Of a stretch of 27,960 bases of DNA, positions 9,550-19,131 are shown piece after piece. The translations under genes were made by a program, and so were the position numbers. Source of the DNA: Sporisorium sorghi (lineage: Eukaryota > Basidiomycota > Ustilaginomycetes > Ustilaginales > Ustilaginaceae); contig JALCCG010000272.1 in NCBI GenBank assembly GCA_023212695.1, positions 1-27,960 on the forward strand, in the 5' to 3' direction. Position 1 is the first letter of the stretch. Each line of letters begins with the position of its first letter. The notes beneath the pieces are model-generated. The model saw only the letters and a list, made by a program, of their open reading frames with translations, was not told where the DNA came from and did not search any database.

Positions 9550-11802
9550 TCAGAGCGAATCGCGCGCTGATGCGCCGCTTGCGAGCTGTGCAGATGGGTC
9601 GTGTTGCTGGGGCGTTGTCGCTGCGACCCTCCTGACGTGTACCTCCTGTCGCTGCACCTGCGCGCCCCACTGCTGAGTGAGGTCAAGGATGCGTTCAGAC
9701 ACCACCTCGGACGGACCTGTGATCTGCTGTCGCAGCACCGACTCAAAGTTGCCCTTCAGATCCTGATCCAGACCCTGGGAGAAGCGCAGCCAGTCGTCTC
9801 GAAAGCGCCTGCGCAGCTTGGTGTACTGGCCCTGCATCCTCCATCCGACCAGCGTGAGCGTGAGCAGGCCCAGACCGAGGCCGGTACTCGGATCCAGCGC
9901 GAGTGCAGCCGACGACGCATCGACGAGCCCGAGCGACGAGCCGAGCACACTGGCCGACCCGACGCCCGCAGCGGTGACGGCGACCGCCGCCGAGCTCGTG
10001 ACCGCCAGATTGCGCGACTTGGACGCGAGCACGTCAATGGGCCCGCCGCTCTCGAGCAGCTGCGCCCGCCGCCGGTGGATGGGCTCCATCAGGCTCGACG
10101 GCTCAATGGTGCGCAGCTTGGCCGAGCGGTACGCCTCGGCCGCATTGGCCACCAGCGCAGCATCGCGCCTCACCGCTCCAATGCCCGGACTCAGCTGCTG
10201 CGCCAGCTGCTGGAATCGCGTCAGCAGCCGATCCGCCGCGCGCACCTGCTCGACCTGCAGCGTCGCCAGCCGCCCAGACTCGTACGCCAGGTCCGACTCC
10301 AACGAGGCCGCAAACCCGGCGCACGCCGCCTCGAGCTCCCGGCGCACATCGTCAACCTTCCACACAAGCTTCCACCACTGCAGCTTGGCGTCGAACGTCG
10401 ACTCGATCCGCTCGTCCGTCTCCGCCATCGCTTGGTCGACCGCACTCTGCGACCCGGGCGAGGCTGGACGCCACACTTTGATCTCGTCGCTCGAAAGCTG
10501 TCCCGTGTACGCCGTGGCAGGGGGCCAGATGCGCTCGAGCGACTGCTTGAGCGTAGCACTCTGCTTGTCTTGGGCTTCGGACGCGAGCGAGCGCAGCTGT
10601 TGCAAGGTGGCCAGGTTGTGCGTCGCCGTGGCTAGCGCTTCATCGAGGCAATGCTGAAGCAGGAAAGTGGCTGATTGGGCGATCAGAGCTTTGGACCTGT
10701 GCTGCGATTCCAAGTTCTGGATGAGGTCGATGACCGAACCAACGTTCGATCGCTGGTAGAGCGTGCTGAAGTTGTCCCAGTATGCATTGGCGGCGACGTG
10801 TGAAGCTGCCGGCTGCTGCTCCTGCTTGTCGAGTGCCTGTCGAAGTGCCGAGTTGGCAGCTAATGCGTCCGAGATGCGAACAGAGACGAGGCCGGGCGCG
10901 ACGAGTTCAGCCACCGACGCTCCCGTTGCCGCCTCGAGCCCATCGACAACTTGGGCAGGATCGGATCCGAGGATGGAATTGACGACGAGATGTACGTTAG
11001 GTTTAGCGGCGAAGCGCGAGAGCAGCTCGTGGGTAGCATCGGCGCGCTGGCCTGGGCTGTGGGATCGGTGTGCTGAGCGGCTGAGCGCATAGTCGTCTGT
11101 GATAAACAGCACGGCCTCGCTGTCGTAGAGCAGGTCGTAGGTGGTCTCGGTCGGCGCAGGGTCGATGAGGACAGTGACTTCGAGGTTAGACTGTTGGAGC
11201 CAGTGGCGATCCAGTGTGACGCCGTGACCGGGGAGAAGTTGCGAGGGTCCGGGTGCGTATTTGATGGTGAAAGGTTCGGTGGATTGGGTCAAAGCGGCCA
11301 AGATGGCCTCAGCCTCGCTGGACTGAGTCGTGCCGTTCTCGCGTAGGGGCTCGTCGATCATGGCGACCAAGAGGTGCTGCGTCTGGCTAAGCGACGAGCC
11401 GACAATCACAACGCGATTGGGTAGACGCTCATGACCGATGGCAGCATCCGAGCTTTGCGCCTTTCGCACCAGCGAGTCCACCCTGTTGTTCCATTCTGGA
11501 CCAAGCAGACCGTAATCGGGATCGACGATGCTCTGAGCGCGACGAGCAATGTCAGCGAGTGTTCCGGGCTGTTCCGTTGTTCGGAAAGAGGCCGAATGGA
11601 TGGTTCTGACCACTTCGACGGCTTGAGCACGCGCAGCTCCCGTGTGTAGACACTTGGCCGCTGCGGATGGCCCGACCTGATGACAAACGAGCGTCGCGTT
11701 GGTCGGAAACACCGTCAAAGTTGAACGCTTTGTCGTGACCGAAGTGCGCGGCCGCAAGCGAAAGCACTGCCGCATGCCTATTGATGGTGCTGGTGACAGC
11801 AT
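9550..11802 (-). CDS. Mitochondrial dynamin-like protein with degenerate GTPase site (Mmc1-like)
   Basis: A 750-residue protein from the first in-frame ATG (11802); upstream in-frame sequence begins only with TTG. The N-terminus (MLSPAPSIGMRQCFRLRPRT, then more Arg/Ser/Thr, no acidic residue for about 60 residues) looks like a mitochondrial targeting sequence. At 129-148 the sequence NRVVIVGSSLSQTQHLLVAM sits where a dynamin-family P-loop would be, yet lacks the GKS core. LEVTVLIDPAPT (207-218) and VHLVVNSILGSD (270-281) look like remnants of the G3 and G4 regions. A long helical middle follows, with two hydrophobic segments at about 599-627 and 639-656 and a basic helical tail (TKLRRRFRDDWLRF). 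This plan fits fungal Mmc1-type inner-membrane proteins, dynamin relatives without GTPase motifs; the name is from memory and unverified. It is divergent from BRE1. Confidence 0.6.
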   Translation of the reverse strand: MLSPAPSIGMRQCFRLRPRTSVTTKRSTLTVFPTNATLVCHQVGPSAAAKCLHTGAARAQAVEVVRTIHSASFRTTEQPGTLADIARRAQSIVDPDYGLLGPEWNNRVDSLVRKAQSSDAAIGHERLPNRVVIVGSSLSQTQHLLVAMIDEPLRENGTTQSSEAEAILAALTQSTEPFTIKYAPGPSQLLPGHGVTLDRHWLQQSNLEVTVLIDPAPTETTYDLLYDSEAVLFITDDYALSRSAHRSHSPGQRADATHELLSRFAAKPNVHLVVNSILGSDPAQVVDGLEAATGASVAELVAPGLVSVRISDALAANSALRQALDKQEQQPAASHVAANAYWDNFSTLYQRSNVGSVIDLIQNLESQHRSKALIAQSATFLLQHCLDEALATATHNLATLQQLRSLASEAQDKQSATLKQSLERIWPPATAYTGQLSSDEIKVWRPASPGSQSAVDQAMAETDERIESTFDAKLQWWKLVWKVDDVRRELEAACAGFAASLESDLAYESGRLATLQVEQVRAADRLLTRFQQLAQQLSPGIGAVRRDAALVANAAEAYRSAKLRTIEPSSLMEPIHRRRAQLLESGGPIDVLASKSRNLAVTSSAAVAVTAAGVGSASVLGSSLGLVDASSAALALDPSTGLGLGLLTLTLVGWRMQGQYTKLRRRFRDDWLRFSQGLDQDLKGNFESVLRQQITGPSEVVSERILDLTQQWGAQVQRQEVHVRRVAATTPQQHDPSAQLASGASARDSL

Positions 11803-12637
11803 GACGATCAGGCCGCTTCGACAGCTACAACGCTGAAACGTGGGAATCGATGGTGGTGAAAGTGAAAGGACACCTTCGGAACGTTCAGGCGCATCGACCA
11901 ACACCAACCCTTAACCCGCCAAAAAAATTCCTCTAAATGTGAGATTTTTGAGCAAATTTGTCGGTACCGAAAAAACTCAGCAAAGGAGCGCTTTTGCTCA
12001 AAGCAAATTTGAGATTTTCGTTAACATGGCAAGCCATGCCGCCACCTTACGACATCACCATCACCATCACCTCTTCATCCCCACGCCCATTCCCTATCTC
12101 CATCCGTCTTCCCTTCTTCGTACTCTGCTACGATTGAGGTATTGAGCGTCTAGACGATCCCGCCCTCTGCTCGTCGTTCCTTGGTCGAGCTTGGGCATTC
12201 CTCGTGTCTGTCGTACCTGTGCACCGCGACGACCGAGATAAGGCGCCCTCCTTCCCTGCATTTCCCTCCGTGCTCTCCGCGGCCCTCTTTTTGTCAGGAA
12301 GCGAACTCCGCACTCTTTCACCTCAGGTGCTCCTCCCTACACAGCTCCCAGTGAAGCAAGCAGGGACAGTCGACAAAGCTTTGTTGGTGTCACCCTGTGC
12401 TCTCTGCCTTCATCAGGCAACATCTCCATCCACTTTGCCTCTGTAGCTTGCGCATCGTAAAAGGGCTCTGAAGTCACACTTCAGCACTGCTGGTCAAGTG
12501 TGCTTGCGATCTCGCTCTCACCCTCAACGTCTTGTCCGAGCTTATCGATACCCCTCCATCTTGTTCTCTATAGACTCACTCTGGACCTTCGATCCCCCTT
12601 CCGCTCCACTAGCGATTGCGAGCAAGCATCTGCGGCC
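11803..12637. promoter_or_regulatory. Divergent promoter region, dynamin-like gene / BRE1
   Basis: About 835 bases upstream of both genes, without a gene. It contains a dense repeat and dyad cluster at 11941-12020 (listed separately). The BRE1 side (about 12050-12600) is C/T-rich with many pyrimidine tracts, typical of fungal leaders; the open frame into BRE1 begins upstream of its ATG with a GTG and is not used as evidence for an earlier start. Confidence 0.5.
11941..12020. promoter_or_regulatory. Repeat/dyad cluster around palindrome TCGGTACCGA
   Basis: Two 10-mers occur twice in swapped order: GAGATTTTTG (11941-11950) then AGCAAATTTG (11951-11960), and later AGCAAATTTG (12002-12011) then GAGATTTTCG (12011-12020). 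TTTTGAGCAAA (11946-11956) and TTTTGCTCAAA (11992-12002) form an inverted pair. Between them lies the perfect palindrome TCGGTACCGA (11961-11970). It is placed about 140-220 bases upstream of the dynamin-like ATG. Regulatory function is inferred. Confidence 0.4.
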
Positions 12638-15064
12638 ATGCTTCACTCTATGTCTGGCACCGACGACCGCAAGCGAGCGTTGGTTGCTTCCACGGATGAC
12701 GGTCCTCGCAAACGCTTGCACTCTGACGAAGCCACTCCCAGGTCGGCCGCCACGCCCGCCAAGGACGATGACGACGAGGAGGCTCTACACCCAGCATACG
12801 CTGGACTCGAAGCTTTTCGCAAGGAAGCCATCTACCGCAAGCTTCTTGAAGCGAGGAGGGATCTTCAACGCACCGAGCGCAGAGCGGCTACGTTCCAGGA
12901 CGACCTTGCTGTTTCAGAGCAGCGCTCCGCCATCCTCCATCGATTCTGGAACCTCCTCCTCACCGATCTGGCCGCTCGCCTAGCCATCAAGGACCAAGAT
13001 ACCTTTGCATCCCTCTCGTCGTCCGATGCGAGAAGCGATCTGGCAGCTGTAGAGAAGCAGCTCCAGCAACAGTCTGCAGTGGTCCTCGAATCCCTTTCCA
13101 AGCAGAGCGACGTCAATCTCGGCGAACTTCAGCAAAAGATCCACGATCTTGCAGACGAAGCATCTCGGCACAAGCAGGATCTCTTCCTCACCCAGTCCAA
13201 GTTGCAGCGAGCTCAGGATGCGCTCGCACAAACCACACAAAAGCTTTCCAAAGTGGAGCACGAGTACGTGCGCTACCAGAGCAACCTCCTCCGTGCCACA
13301 GAAGGCAAACCCACTGTCCCAGCCGGCACCACCGTGTCAGCGTCCGAGCCAGCACCGGTCGACGAAAAGCCATCCGAGAATGTCGTCAAGAAGGAAGCTG
13401 CATCTCCACAGGGCACTACAGAAAGCGTGCCAGAGACATCCGAAGCACTCCAAAAGGCGATTGCGGATCTAGAAAGCGCACACCAGGATGTCGAGCTGAC
13501 ACGGAGGGAGAGCGACTCGCGGTACGCCGAGATCCAGACGCTCAACGAAGAGGTCAAGGCGCTCAAGTACCAGCTGCATGAGACGCAGACCAAGCTCACC
13601 ACGCTACCGGAAGACGTGCTGCTCAGCTCGGCACTCTACCGCGAGTTGCAAACCTCGTTGCGGCACGCCCAGCAGGACTTGCAATCCACCCGAGAGGCCA
13701 TGCAGACACTCGAGACCGAGGCTACCGCATTGCGAGAAGAGCGTGCCACCTTTCAGCAGACGGTCGAGGCGGAAGCCAGCAGCCGATCCGAAGACCTCGA
13801 GAAGATGGTGAAAGCGAAAGAAGCCGACGTTACGCGATTGCGAAGCCAGCGTGACGAACTCAACGCCGAGCTCACCGAGCGTCGTTCGCGCGAGCAGGTC
13901 AAGTTCACGCAGATCGAGGAGATGAAGGCGCTGCTCAACAGCAAGGAGGAACGCTTGACGCTCCTCAGCAGCCAGGTGCGCCGATTGCGCATGACCGTCG
14001 CGGCATTCCAGGGGCAATCCGTAGGTGTATCCGCCTTGATCAAGGCCGAGACGGAAGAGGATCAGTTTGAGCAAGTCAGTCGCGAGGCTCAGGAAGCGCA
14101 GACACGCGTTGCCGAGCTCGAGAAGCGTCTTGGTGTCACGCCTGCGCCCAACGGGACTGAAGTCAAGGTCAAAGCGGAGGAAGGGGCAGAGGCTGCCGAG
14201 GTTGCTGCTGAAACGGACCTGCGAGCCGAGAACGAGCGATTGCGGTTGTCGCTGCAGGCGGCCGAAGCGTCCAGCAAGGCGGTCGACGACGAACTCGAGA
14301 AGATCAGCGCGGCGTACGCCGACCTGGAGAGGCAGGCATCGGTCAAGGTGACGGATGTGAGCCGCATGGAGGAGAAGGCGTTGCGATGGGTGACGGAAAA
14401 GTCGAAAGCGGACAACAAGTACTTTTCGGCGATGCGCGCCAAGGACACGGTGGATGCGGAACTGCGGACAGCCAAACAGCTGCACGAGCGACAACAAAAG
14501 AAGATCGAGATGTTTGCCGACGTGGAGCGTCAGTTCACGGTGCAGCTGGGACTGCACGAGAAGGAGGTGACGACGTTCAAAAAGATGGTCGAGGCGCACA
14601 GCCGACGCATCGAGGAGCTGCAGCGCGAGCTCGAGCTGGCCGAGACGCGGCTTGCCGACTCGGCGAGGACCAAGGAGGCGACGAGCGACTCGGCCAAGGA
14701 GCTGATCAACGCGGCCACCTCGGAAAAGGACCAACGCAAACGGGCGGAAGAGCGCATCGTGCGTCTCGAAAAGGACCTCGAGAGCTCCAAGCGACAGCTG
14801 GCCCGAGCCACGGCGTCTGCAGCCAAGAACAAAGGGCGACGCGGCTCGGAAGCCGACGACGGCGGCAGCGAAAAGGACCACCTCAACGCGCTGCTGCAGT
14901 GCTCGTCGTGCAAGGAGAGGTATCGCAACCGCATCCTGACCAAGTGCTACCACACTTTCTGCTCCGAATGCATCGACTCGCGCGTGCAGACGCGCCAGCG
15001 CAAGTGTCCGCACTGCGCGCTCGCGTTTGCCGTCAGCGACGTGCAGCCTCTATACCTGCAGTGA
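12638..15064 (+). CDS. BRE1: E3 ubiquitin-protein ligase Bre1 (histone H2B ubiquitination)
   Basis: Bre1 works with the E2 Rad6 to mono-ubiquitinate histone H2B, a mark that promotes H3K4 and H3K79 methylation and transcription elongation. The protein is 808 residues from the ATG at 12638 (a second ATG at 12650 is equally possible). Almost all of it is long coiled coil: repeated heptads from about residue 55 to 740, broken by an Ala/Pro/Ser linker near 220-265. The C-terminal RING finger (about 752-808) has the full C3HC4 set: C755, C758, C770, H772, C775, C778, C790, C793, within LLQCSSCKERYRNRILTKCY, and ends VQPLYLQ. Length and layout match fungal Bre1. No intron is needed. It converges on RPB10 with a 336-base spacer. 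Confidence 0.95.
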   Translation: MLHSMSGTDDRKRALVASTDDGPRKRLHSDEATPRSAATPAKDDDDEEALHPAYAGLEAFRKEAIYRKLLEARRDLQRTERRAATFQDDLAVSEQRSAILHRFWNLLLTDLAARLAIKDQDTFASLSSSDARSDLAAVEKQLQQQSAVVLESLSKQSDVNLGELQQKIHDLADEASRHKQDLFLTQSKLQRAQDALAQTTQKLSKVEHEYVRYQSNLLRATEGKPTVPAGTTVSASEPAPVDEKPSENVVKKEAASPQGTTESVPETSEALQKAIADLESAHQDVELTRRESDSRYAEIQTLNEEVKALKYQLHETQTKLTTLPEDVLLSSALYRELQTSLRHAQQDLQSTREAMQTLETEATALREERATFQQTVEAEASSRSEDLEKMVKAKEADVTRLRSQRDELNAELTERRSREQVKFTQIEEMKALLNSKEERLTLLSSQVRRLRMTVAAFQGQSVGVSALIKAETEEDQFEQVSREAQEAQTRVAELEKRLGVTPAPNGTEVKVKAEEGAEAAEVAAETDLRAENERLRLSLQAAEASSKAVDDELEKISAAYADLERQASVKVTDVSRMEEKALRWVTEKSKADNKYFSAMRAKDTVDAELRTAKQLHERQQKKIEMFADVERQFTVQLGLHEKEVTTFKKMVEAHSRRIEELQRELELAETRLADSARTKEATSDSAKELINAATSEKDQRKRAEERIVRLEKDLESSKRQLARATASAAKNKGRRGSEADDGGSEKDHLNALLQCSSCKERYRNRILTKCYHTFCSECIDSRVQTRQRKCPHCALAFAVSDVQPLYLQ

Positions 15065-15400
15065 TGGGCGGCCATTGTGCTGCTACAGCCCCGACACAGA
15101 ACCTGTTCTTGTATACTACTAGTCGAAAAAGGGGGCCGGAACATGCATCACAGCGATGCGCCATTGCTGATAGTCTACTGCGTTGCGTGCGGTGCTGTGT
15201 GTCGGATTTGTGCGCTTTGGTGAGATGAGAGCTGGTGTGTTGATTGAGGGTAGGATGTGCGGAGATGGAGAACTGTTCAAGCGAAGCGCTGTTCGATGCA
15301 TGAAACCTTTTTGGGAGTAACATGTCAGTGATTGCAGGTCAGAAACGGGACAGATGCTAGAATACAAGGATGGGAACGAGTCGAGCGGGGCAGTGCGTGT
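15065..15400. other. Convergent 3' spacer, BRE1 / RPB10
   Basis: 336 bases with no gene seen. It carries 3' UTRs of both genes; no strong repeat. Confidence 0.6.
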
Positions 15401-15701
15401 TTAAGCTTGCACTCTGCGCTCGTGGACTGTAAAGGTGCAAAAGACAGTATATCGATGTCAGTGAGTATGATTTCAATATCGTCTCTTCAGTTCTCTGGCG
15501 GTGCCACTCACTGTTGTAGTGCAAAAGCTTCTCAATCAAGTCCACATGGGTCAAGACCATGCGACGGCAGCAGTAGCGTTTGAGGTCGAGCTCGGTCAGC
15601 GCCTCGCCCTCGGTACGACCGTCGAGGAGCAGCGCAAGGTAGGCGTTCCACTTGTCGCCGATGACCTTGCCGCACGAGAAGCAGCGTACTGGGATGATCA
15701 T
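15401..15701 (-). CDS. RPB10: RNA polymerases I, II and III subunit RPABC5
   Basis: A small zinc-binding subunit shared by all three nuclear RNA polymerases, needed for assembly of the Rpb3-Rpb11 end of the enzyme. Exon 1 (15512-15701) starts at the ATG at 15701 with [18 protein letters not shown] and runs to [19 protein letters not shown] donor opens an 85-nt intron (15427-15511) with a CTGAC-like branch site and a TTTACAG acceptor. Exon 2 (15401-15426) adds IHERRVQA and a TAA. The product is 71 residues, against 70 in yeast. Zinc ligands C7, C10, C44 and C45 (CxxC and the KRYCCRR motif) are all present. Without splicing the frame would run on into an unrelated tail, so the intron is well supported. 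It is divergently transcribed from SEC61. Confidence 0.96.
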
Positions 15702-16064
15702 TTTGTGCAACGGTTTGAGGAGGTGATTGAGTGGATTGCTGTTCTCGCTGCGCTTAGAGAGGTGATGCGGATGTTGTTGAGCCAGAGACGAGAGCTGCTG
15801 AGACCGTGATTCTCGATGATTGTCTCCTTGCGGGCTGTGGCTGATTGCTTGCAGCTGGATGTAAAGACGGGGTATAGGATGCGGTATCGACGGAGGATGG
15901 GAGAGGAAGCGAGAGACGACGAAGTGCAGGCTCGCAAAAGCAGCTTCGAACTTTTGTTCAGAAAAATCGCAGCCTCCGTGACCCGAATTTCAGTCATTTT
16001 AACCTAACAAATGAGAGCGCAAAAAATCGATCACGATGGCTTCTCGCACGGTTGATTTTGTTGC

Positions 16065-16065
<1 letters not shown>

Positions 16066-16111
<46 letters not shown>

Positions 16112-16247
16112 ACAAGGGCCTGCCTCTCCAAATCCACCCCGCCCGAAGCAAAAAAAAAAGAGAAAAAAAAAAACCAACNNNNNNNNNNATTTTTTTTAAC
16201 AAAAAAAAAAAAAAAAGAAAAAAATAAAACACGGAGCGTTTCCAAAA

Positions 16248-16302
<55 letters not shown>

Positions 16303-16345
16303 CGTCTCGAGCTGCTGCCTCTCGAGTTCCACGTCGCCGGAAGCA
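16066..16345. repeat. Duplicated A-run plus 31-base segment around an assembly gap
   Basis: A45 (16066-16110) is followed by a segment at 16120-16150. A40 (16261-16300) is followed by a related segment at 16315-16345. The two 31-base segments align without gaps at 25 of 31 positions, starting CTGCCTCTC and ending GAAGCA. Ten N (16179-16188) lie between. The left copy has A where the right has G in its purine tail. Confidence 0.7.
16179..16188. other. Assembly gap (10 N)
   Basis: Ten unknown bases flanked by A-rich and T-rich low-complexity sequence. The true gap length is unknown. It lies in the RPB10/SEC61 spacer, so no gene is broken. Confidence 0.95.
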
Positions 16346-16635
16346 GAAAGAAGAGAGAAAGCAAAGCAGCACGACAGCGCACGAACCGCGTCAGAAGAAT
16401 CGCAATTTCCAAGCCAATGAGCTGCAGCCAAAGCTGTCTCTCTATCAAGCACAGAAGCTTTATTGAAGTTCCAGGTCACCGACGCCCAAAATCGCAATGG
16501 CAAGCAAGACAGAGAGAGCAAAGAGAAAGAGTGCGATGATAGCGTGGGCGCGGTTGTGTGAGGTCTTGCGAAGAATTGAACCGTGTGTGCTTGGACCCGC
16601 CTGGGTTCTCTTCCCCGCGCAGACAGAGAGAGCCA

Positions 16636-16658
16636 GTGTGTGTGTGTGTGTGTGTGTG
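16636..16658. repeat. GT dinucleotide microsatellite
   Basis: About eleven GT units in the SEC61 upstream region, ending some 95 bases before the ATG; probably in the promoter or leader. Confidence 0.8.
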
Positions 16659-16751
16659 ATCTCCAACCAAACGATCGCCTTTCTCAACACCATCATCCAC
16701 AACACTTCGACTTTCTTCTCAACCTCACCTGGCCGGGTCAAGTCTGCAAAT

Positions 16752-18360
16752 ATGAGCGGCTGTAAGTGCAAGCACGACAACGCAACGTGACACCAATGCA
16801 ACATGCTGATTTGACTGCTCAATACCTTTGCCTTGCTTACCACAATGCTGCAGTCCGGTTCTTGTCGCTCGTGCGGCCATTCATGTCCATCCTCCCAGAG
16901 GTAGCGGCACCAGAACGCAAAGGTACGTCTCGTCACAATTCACACGAGTCGATCTCCCGCAATGCTTTCACGCTGACCAAGTTGATCCTCTACACAAAAC
17001 AGTGCCCTTCGAGAGCCGAGTCATGTGGACAGCCATCGTGCTCGCCATCTTCCTCGTCTCGTCTCAAATCCCGCTCTACGGTATCGTCTCAAGTGACAGC
17101 TCCGATCCGCTTTACTGGATGCGTGTCATCCTCGCCTCGAACCGAGGAACGCTCATGGAACTCGGTATCTCGCCCATCGTCACCTCCGGTATGATCATGC
17201 AGCTCCTCGCCGGTGCCAACCTGGTCGAGGTGGATTTCAGCCTCAAGGAAGACCGTGCGCTCTTTGGCGGTGCGCAGAAGCTGTTTGCGCTCATCATCTC
17301 GCTCGGTCAGGCTACGGTGTACGTGCTTACGGGTCTCTATGGTCAGCCCAAGGATCTGGGTGCTGGTGTTTGTCTGCTGCTCATCCTGCAGCTCGTCGTT
17401 GCTGGCTTGATCGTCATCCTGCTCGATGAGCTCCTGCAGAAGGGCTACGGTCTCGGCTCCGGTATCTCGCTGTTCATCGCTACCAACATCTGCGAGTCGA
17501 TCGTCTGGAAGGCCTTTTCGCCCACCACGGTCAACACGGGCCGTGGTCCCGAGTTCGAGGGCGCACTCGTGGCGCTCTTCCACCTGCTCTTCACGTGGAA
17601 CGACAAGTCGCGCGCGCTCAAGGAGGCGCTCTACCGCGACCGTCTGCCCAACGTCATGAACCTCCTCGCCACGCTCCTCATCTTCCTCGTCGTCATCTAC
17701 CTGCAGGGTTTCCGCATCGAGATCCCCGTCAAGTCGAACCGCTTCCGTGGCCAGCGCGGCACCTACCCCGTCAAGCTGTTCTACACGTCCAACATGCCCA
17801 TCATGCTCGAGTCGGCGCTCACGTCGAATGTGTTTATCATCAGCCAGATGCTCGCCTCGCGCTTCCCGACCAATCTGTTCGTCAAGCTGCTCGGCGTGTG
17901 GGAGCCGCTCGAGGACAGCGCGCAGCTGCACGCCGTCGGCGGTATTGCGTACTACATGTCGCCTCCGCACAACTTTAGGGAGGTTGTGGGCGACCCGATT
18001 CACACGGCGATCTACATTGCGTTCACGTTGACCGCGTGCGCGCTGTTCTCCAAGACCTGGATCGAGGTTTCGGGATCCGGCCCGCGCGAGGTCGCCAAGC
18101 AGCTCAAGGACAGCCAGATGGTCATGGCCGGCCACCGCGACGCGTCCATGTACAAGGAGCTCAAGCGCGTCATCCCCACCGCTGCCGCTTTCGGTGGCGC
18201 CACCATCGGCGCGCTTTCCGTCTGCGCTGATCTCATTGGCGCCTTTGGTTCCGGTACGGGTATCTTGCTCGCTGTGACGATCATCTACTCGTACTTTGAG
18301 ATCGGCATGCGCGAGGCAGGCGGCCCGGAGATGGCTGCTATGGGTGAGCTGTTTGGTTAA
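16752..18360 (+). CDS. SEC61: Protein transport protein Sec61 subunit alpha
   Basis: The channel subunit of the ER translocon, which moves secretory proteins across, and membrane proteins into, the ER membrane. Exon 1 is only 10 bases (16752-16761, MSG plus one base) before a GTAAGT donor. Intron 1 is 92 nt (16762-16853). Exon 2 (16854-16922) gives [20 protein letters not shown]. Intron 2 is 80 nt (16923-17002, GTACGT...CAG). Exon 3 (17003-18360) gives the rest. The product is 478 residues, the usual length. Ten hydrophobic segments can be followed, including the first ([20 protein letters not shown]). Family motifs are clear: [15 protein letters not shown], the loop 6 stretch [26 protein letters not shown], and the loop 8 stretch MVMAGHRD with [15 protein letters not shown], loops that contact the ribosome. 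RPB10 is divergent; RPL27 converges downstream. Confidence 0.97.
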
Positions 18361-19131
18361 AAAGAGATCGACGCTTTGCCCTTTTCGATAGCAGCACCTC
18401 CAAAGCAGCGAGGATCCTGCACCCTTGCTTCCTTTTTGGGCTGGGAACGCTTCTCGATGGCCCACTGCTTGCCAAGTAAACGCACTTCCCTCCCTCACAC
18501 ATCCGATACACACACGCAGGAGTCAGACCTTGTGACGTCGATCGTTTGACCGCGTCCAAGCTTGCCTCTTGTGCTCCTCAACCCTCTCCTCTCACATTAC
18601 CTTACATCTCCTCCTTCCTCAACCTAGCCTCTCCTCTCGTGTAAATATCTCTCTCCGCGTCTTGACCTGCGAACCCTCACAAGGCTCGCTGAACAACCCG
18701 ACAAAATGCCAACAACAAAGTTTCTCAACTCAGCTCGTCTGTCTTTTCCTGTGCCGTGTCGCTCGTCCGACTCAGCCAAAAGCGGCATGGTGTGTCGACC
18801 GAAAGCGGTCTGCCTGCGAGCTTGCACAGAACCGACCATCGTGCATTTCTCATAGACTCTTCAGCCGGGAGCAGCGCAGTGTACAGTTCTGGGAATGTGT
18901 GTGATATTGCCCGTCAGCGGAACCTTTTAAAAAAGGCCAACGCAAGCTTTTGGGTGGTAGCTACAGAGGTCTGGTGTGTGTGCGTGTGTGCATATGGTGG
19001 GGTGTGTGTGGTGACATTACAACGTCGGGGGCGTCTCAGACAGACCTTCTAAGAATCTGAGACGGCGGACGTGGATTGTAGAAAATGCAGTGCAGAGGGA
19101 GATGCTGTCGAAGCCAAGTAAGGGAAGCAGT
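18361..19131. other. Convergent 3' spacer, SEC61 / RPL27
   Basis: About 770 bases, the longest convergent spacer here. I see no gene: the open frames have no recognisable domain. It contains a GT-rich patch at about 18972-19012 (alternating GT broken by CATATGG and GGGG). Confidence 0.5.

Larger units (their letters stand above)
15702..16751. promoter_or_regulatory. Divergent promoter region RPB10 / SEC61, with assembly gap
   Basis: About 1.05 kb without a gene. It contains several AAAATCGC-like sites (15961-15971, 16018-16031, 16398-16408, 16488-16496), long A runs (16066-16110 and 16261-16300), the 10-N gap (16179-16188) and a GT microsatellite (16636-16658) about 95 bases upstream of the SEC61 ATG. 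The gap region is doubtful sequence. Confidence 0.55.

Noticed and set aside
9601..10657. Frames of 344 and 279 codons opposite the dynamin-like gene
   Set aside because: Shadow frames in GC-rich coding sequence with no domain; the minus-strand frame runs through them for 750 codons.
11803..11907. N-terminal extension of the dynamin-like frame
   Set aside because: It begins with TTG; the first ATG at 11802 starts a good presequence.
12500..12637. N-terminal extension of the BRE1 frame
   Set aside because: It begins with GTG and reads as Ser/Leu/Pro-rich leader sequence; the ATG at 12638 is preferred.
13604..15013. Antisense frame of 469 codons opposite BRE1
   Set aside because: Shadow frame; Leu/Arg-rich composition mirrors the coiled-coil codons of BRE1.
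17089..18513. Antisense frame of 474 codons opposite SEC61
   Set aside because: Shadow of a highly conserved Sec61 coding exon; Arg/Glu/His-rich with no domain.
18569..18904. Open frame of 111 codons after SEC61
   Set aside because: No domain, Ser/Leu-rich, lies in the expected 3' spacer; no good start context.
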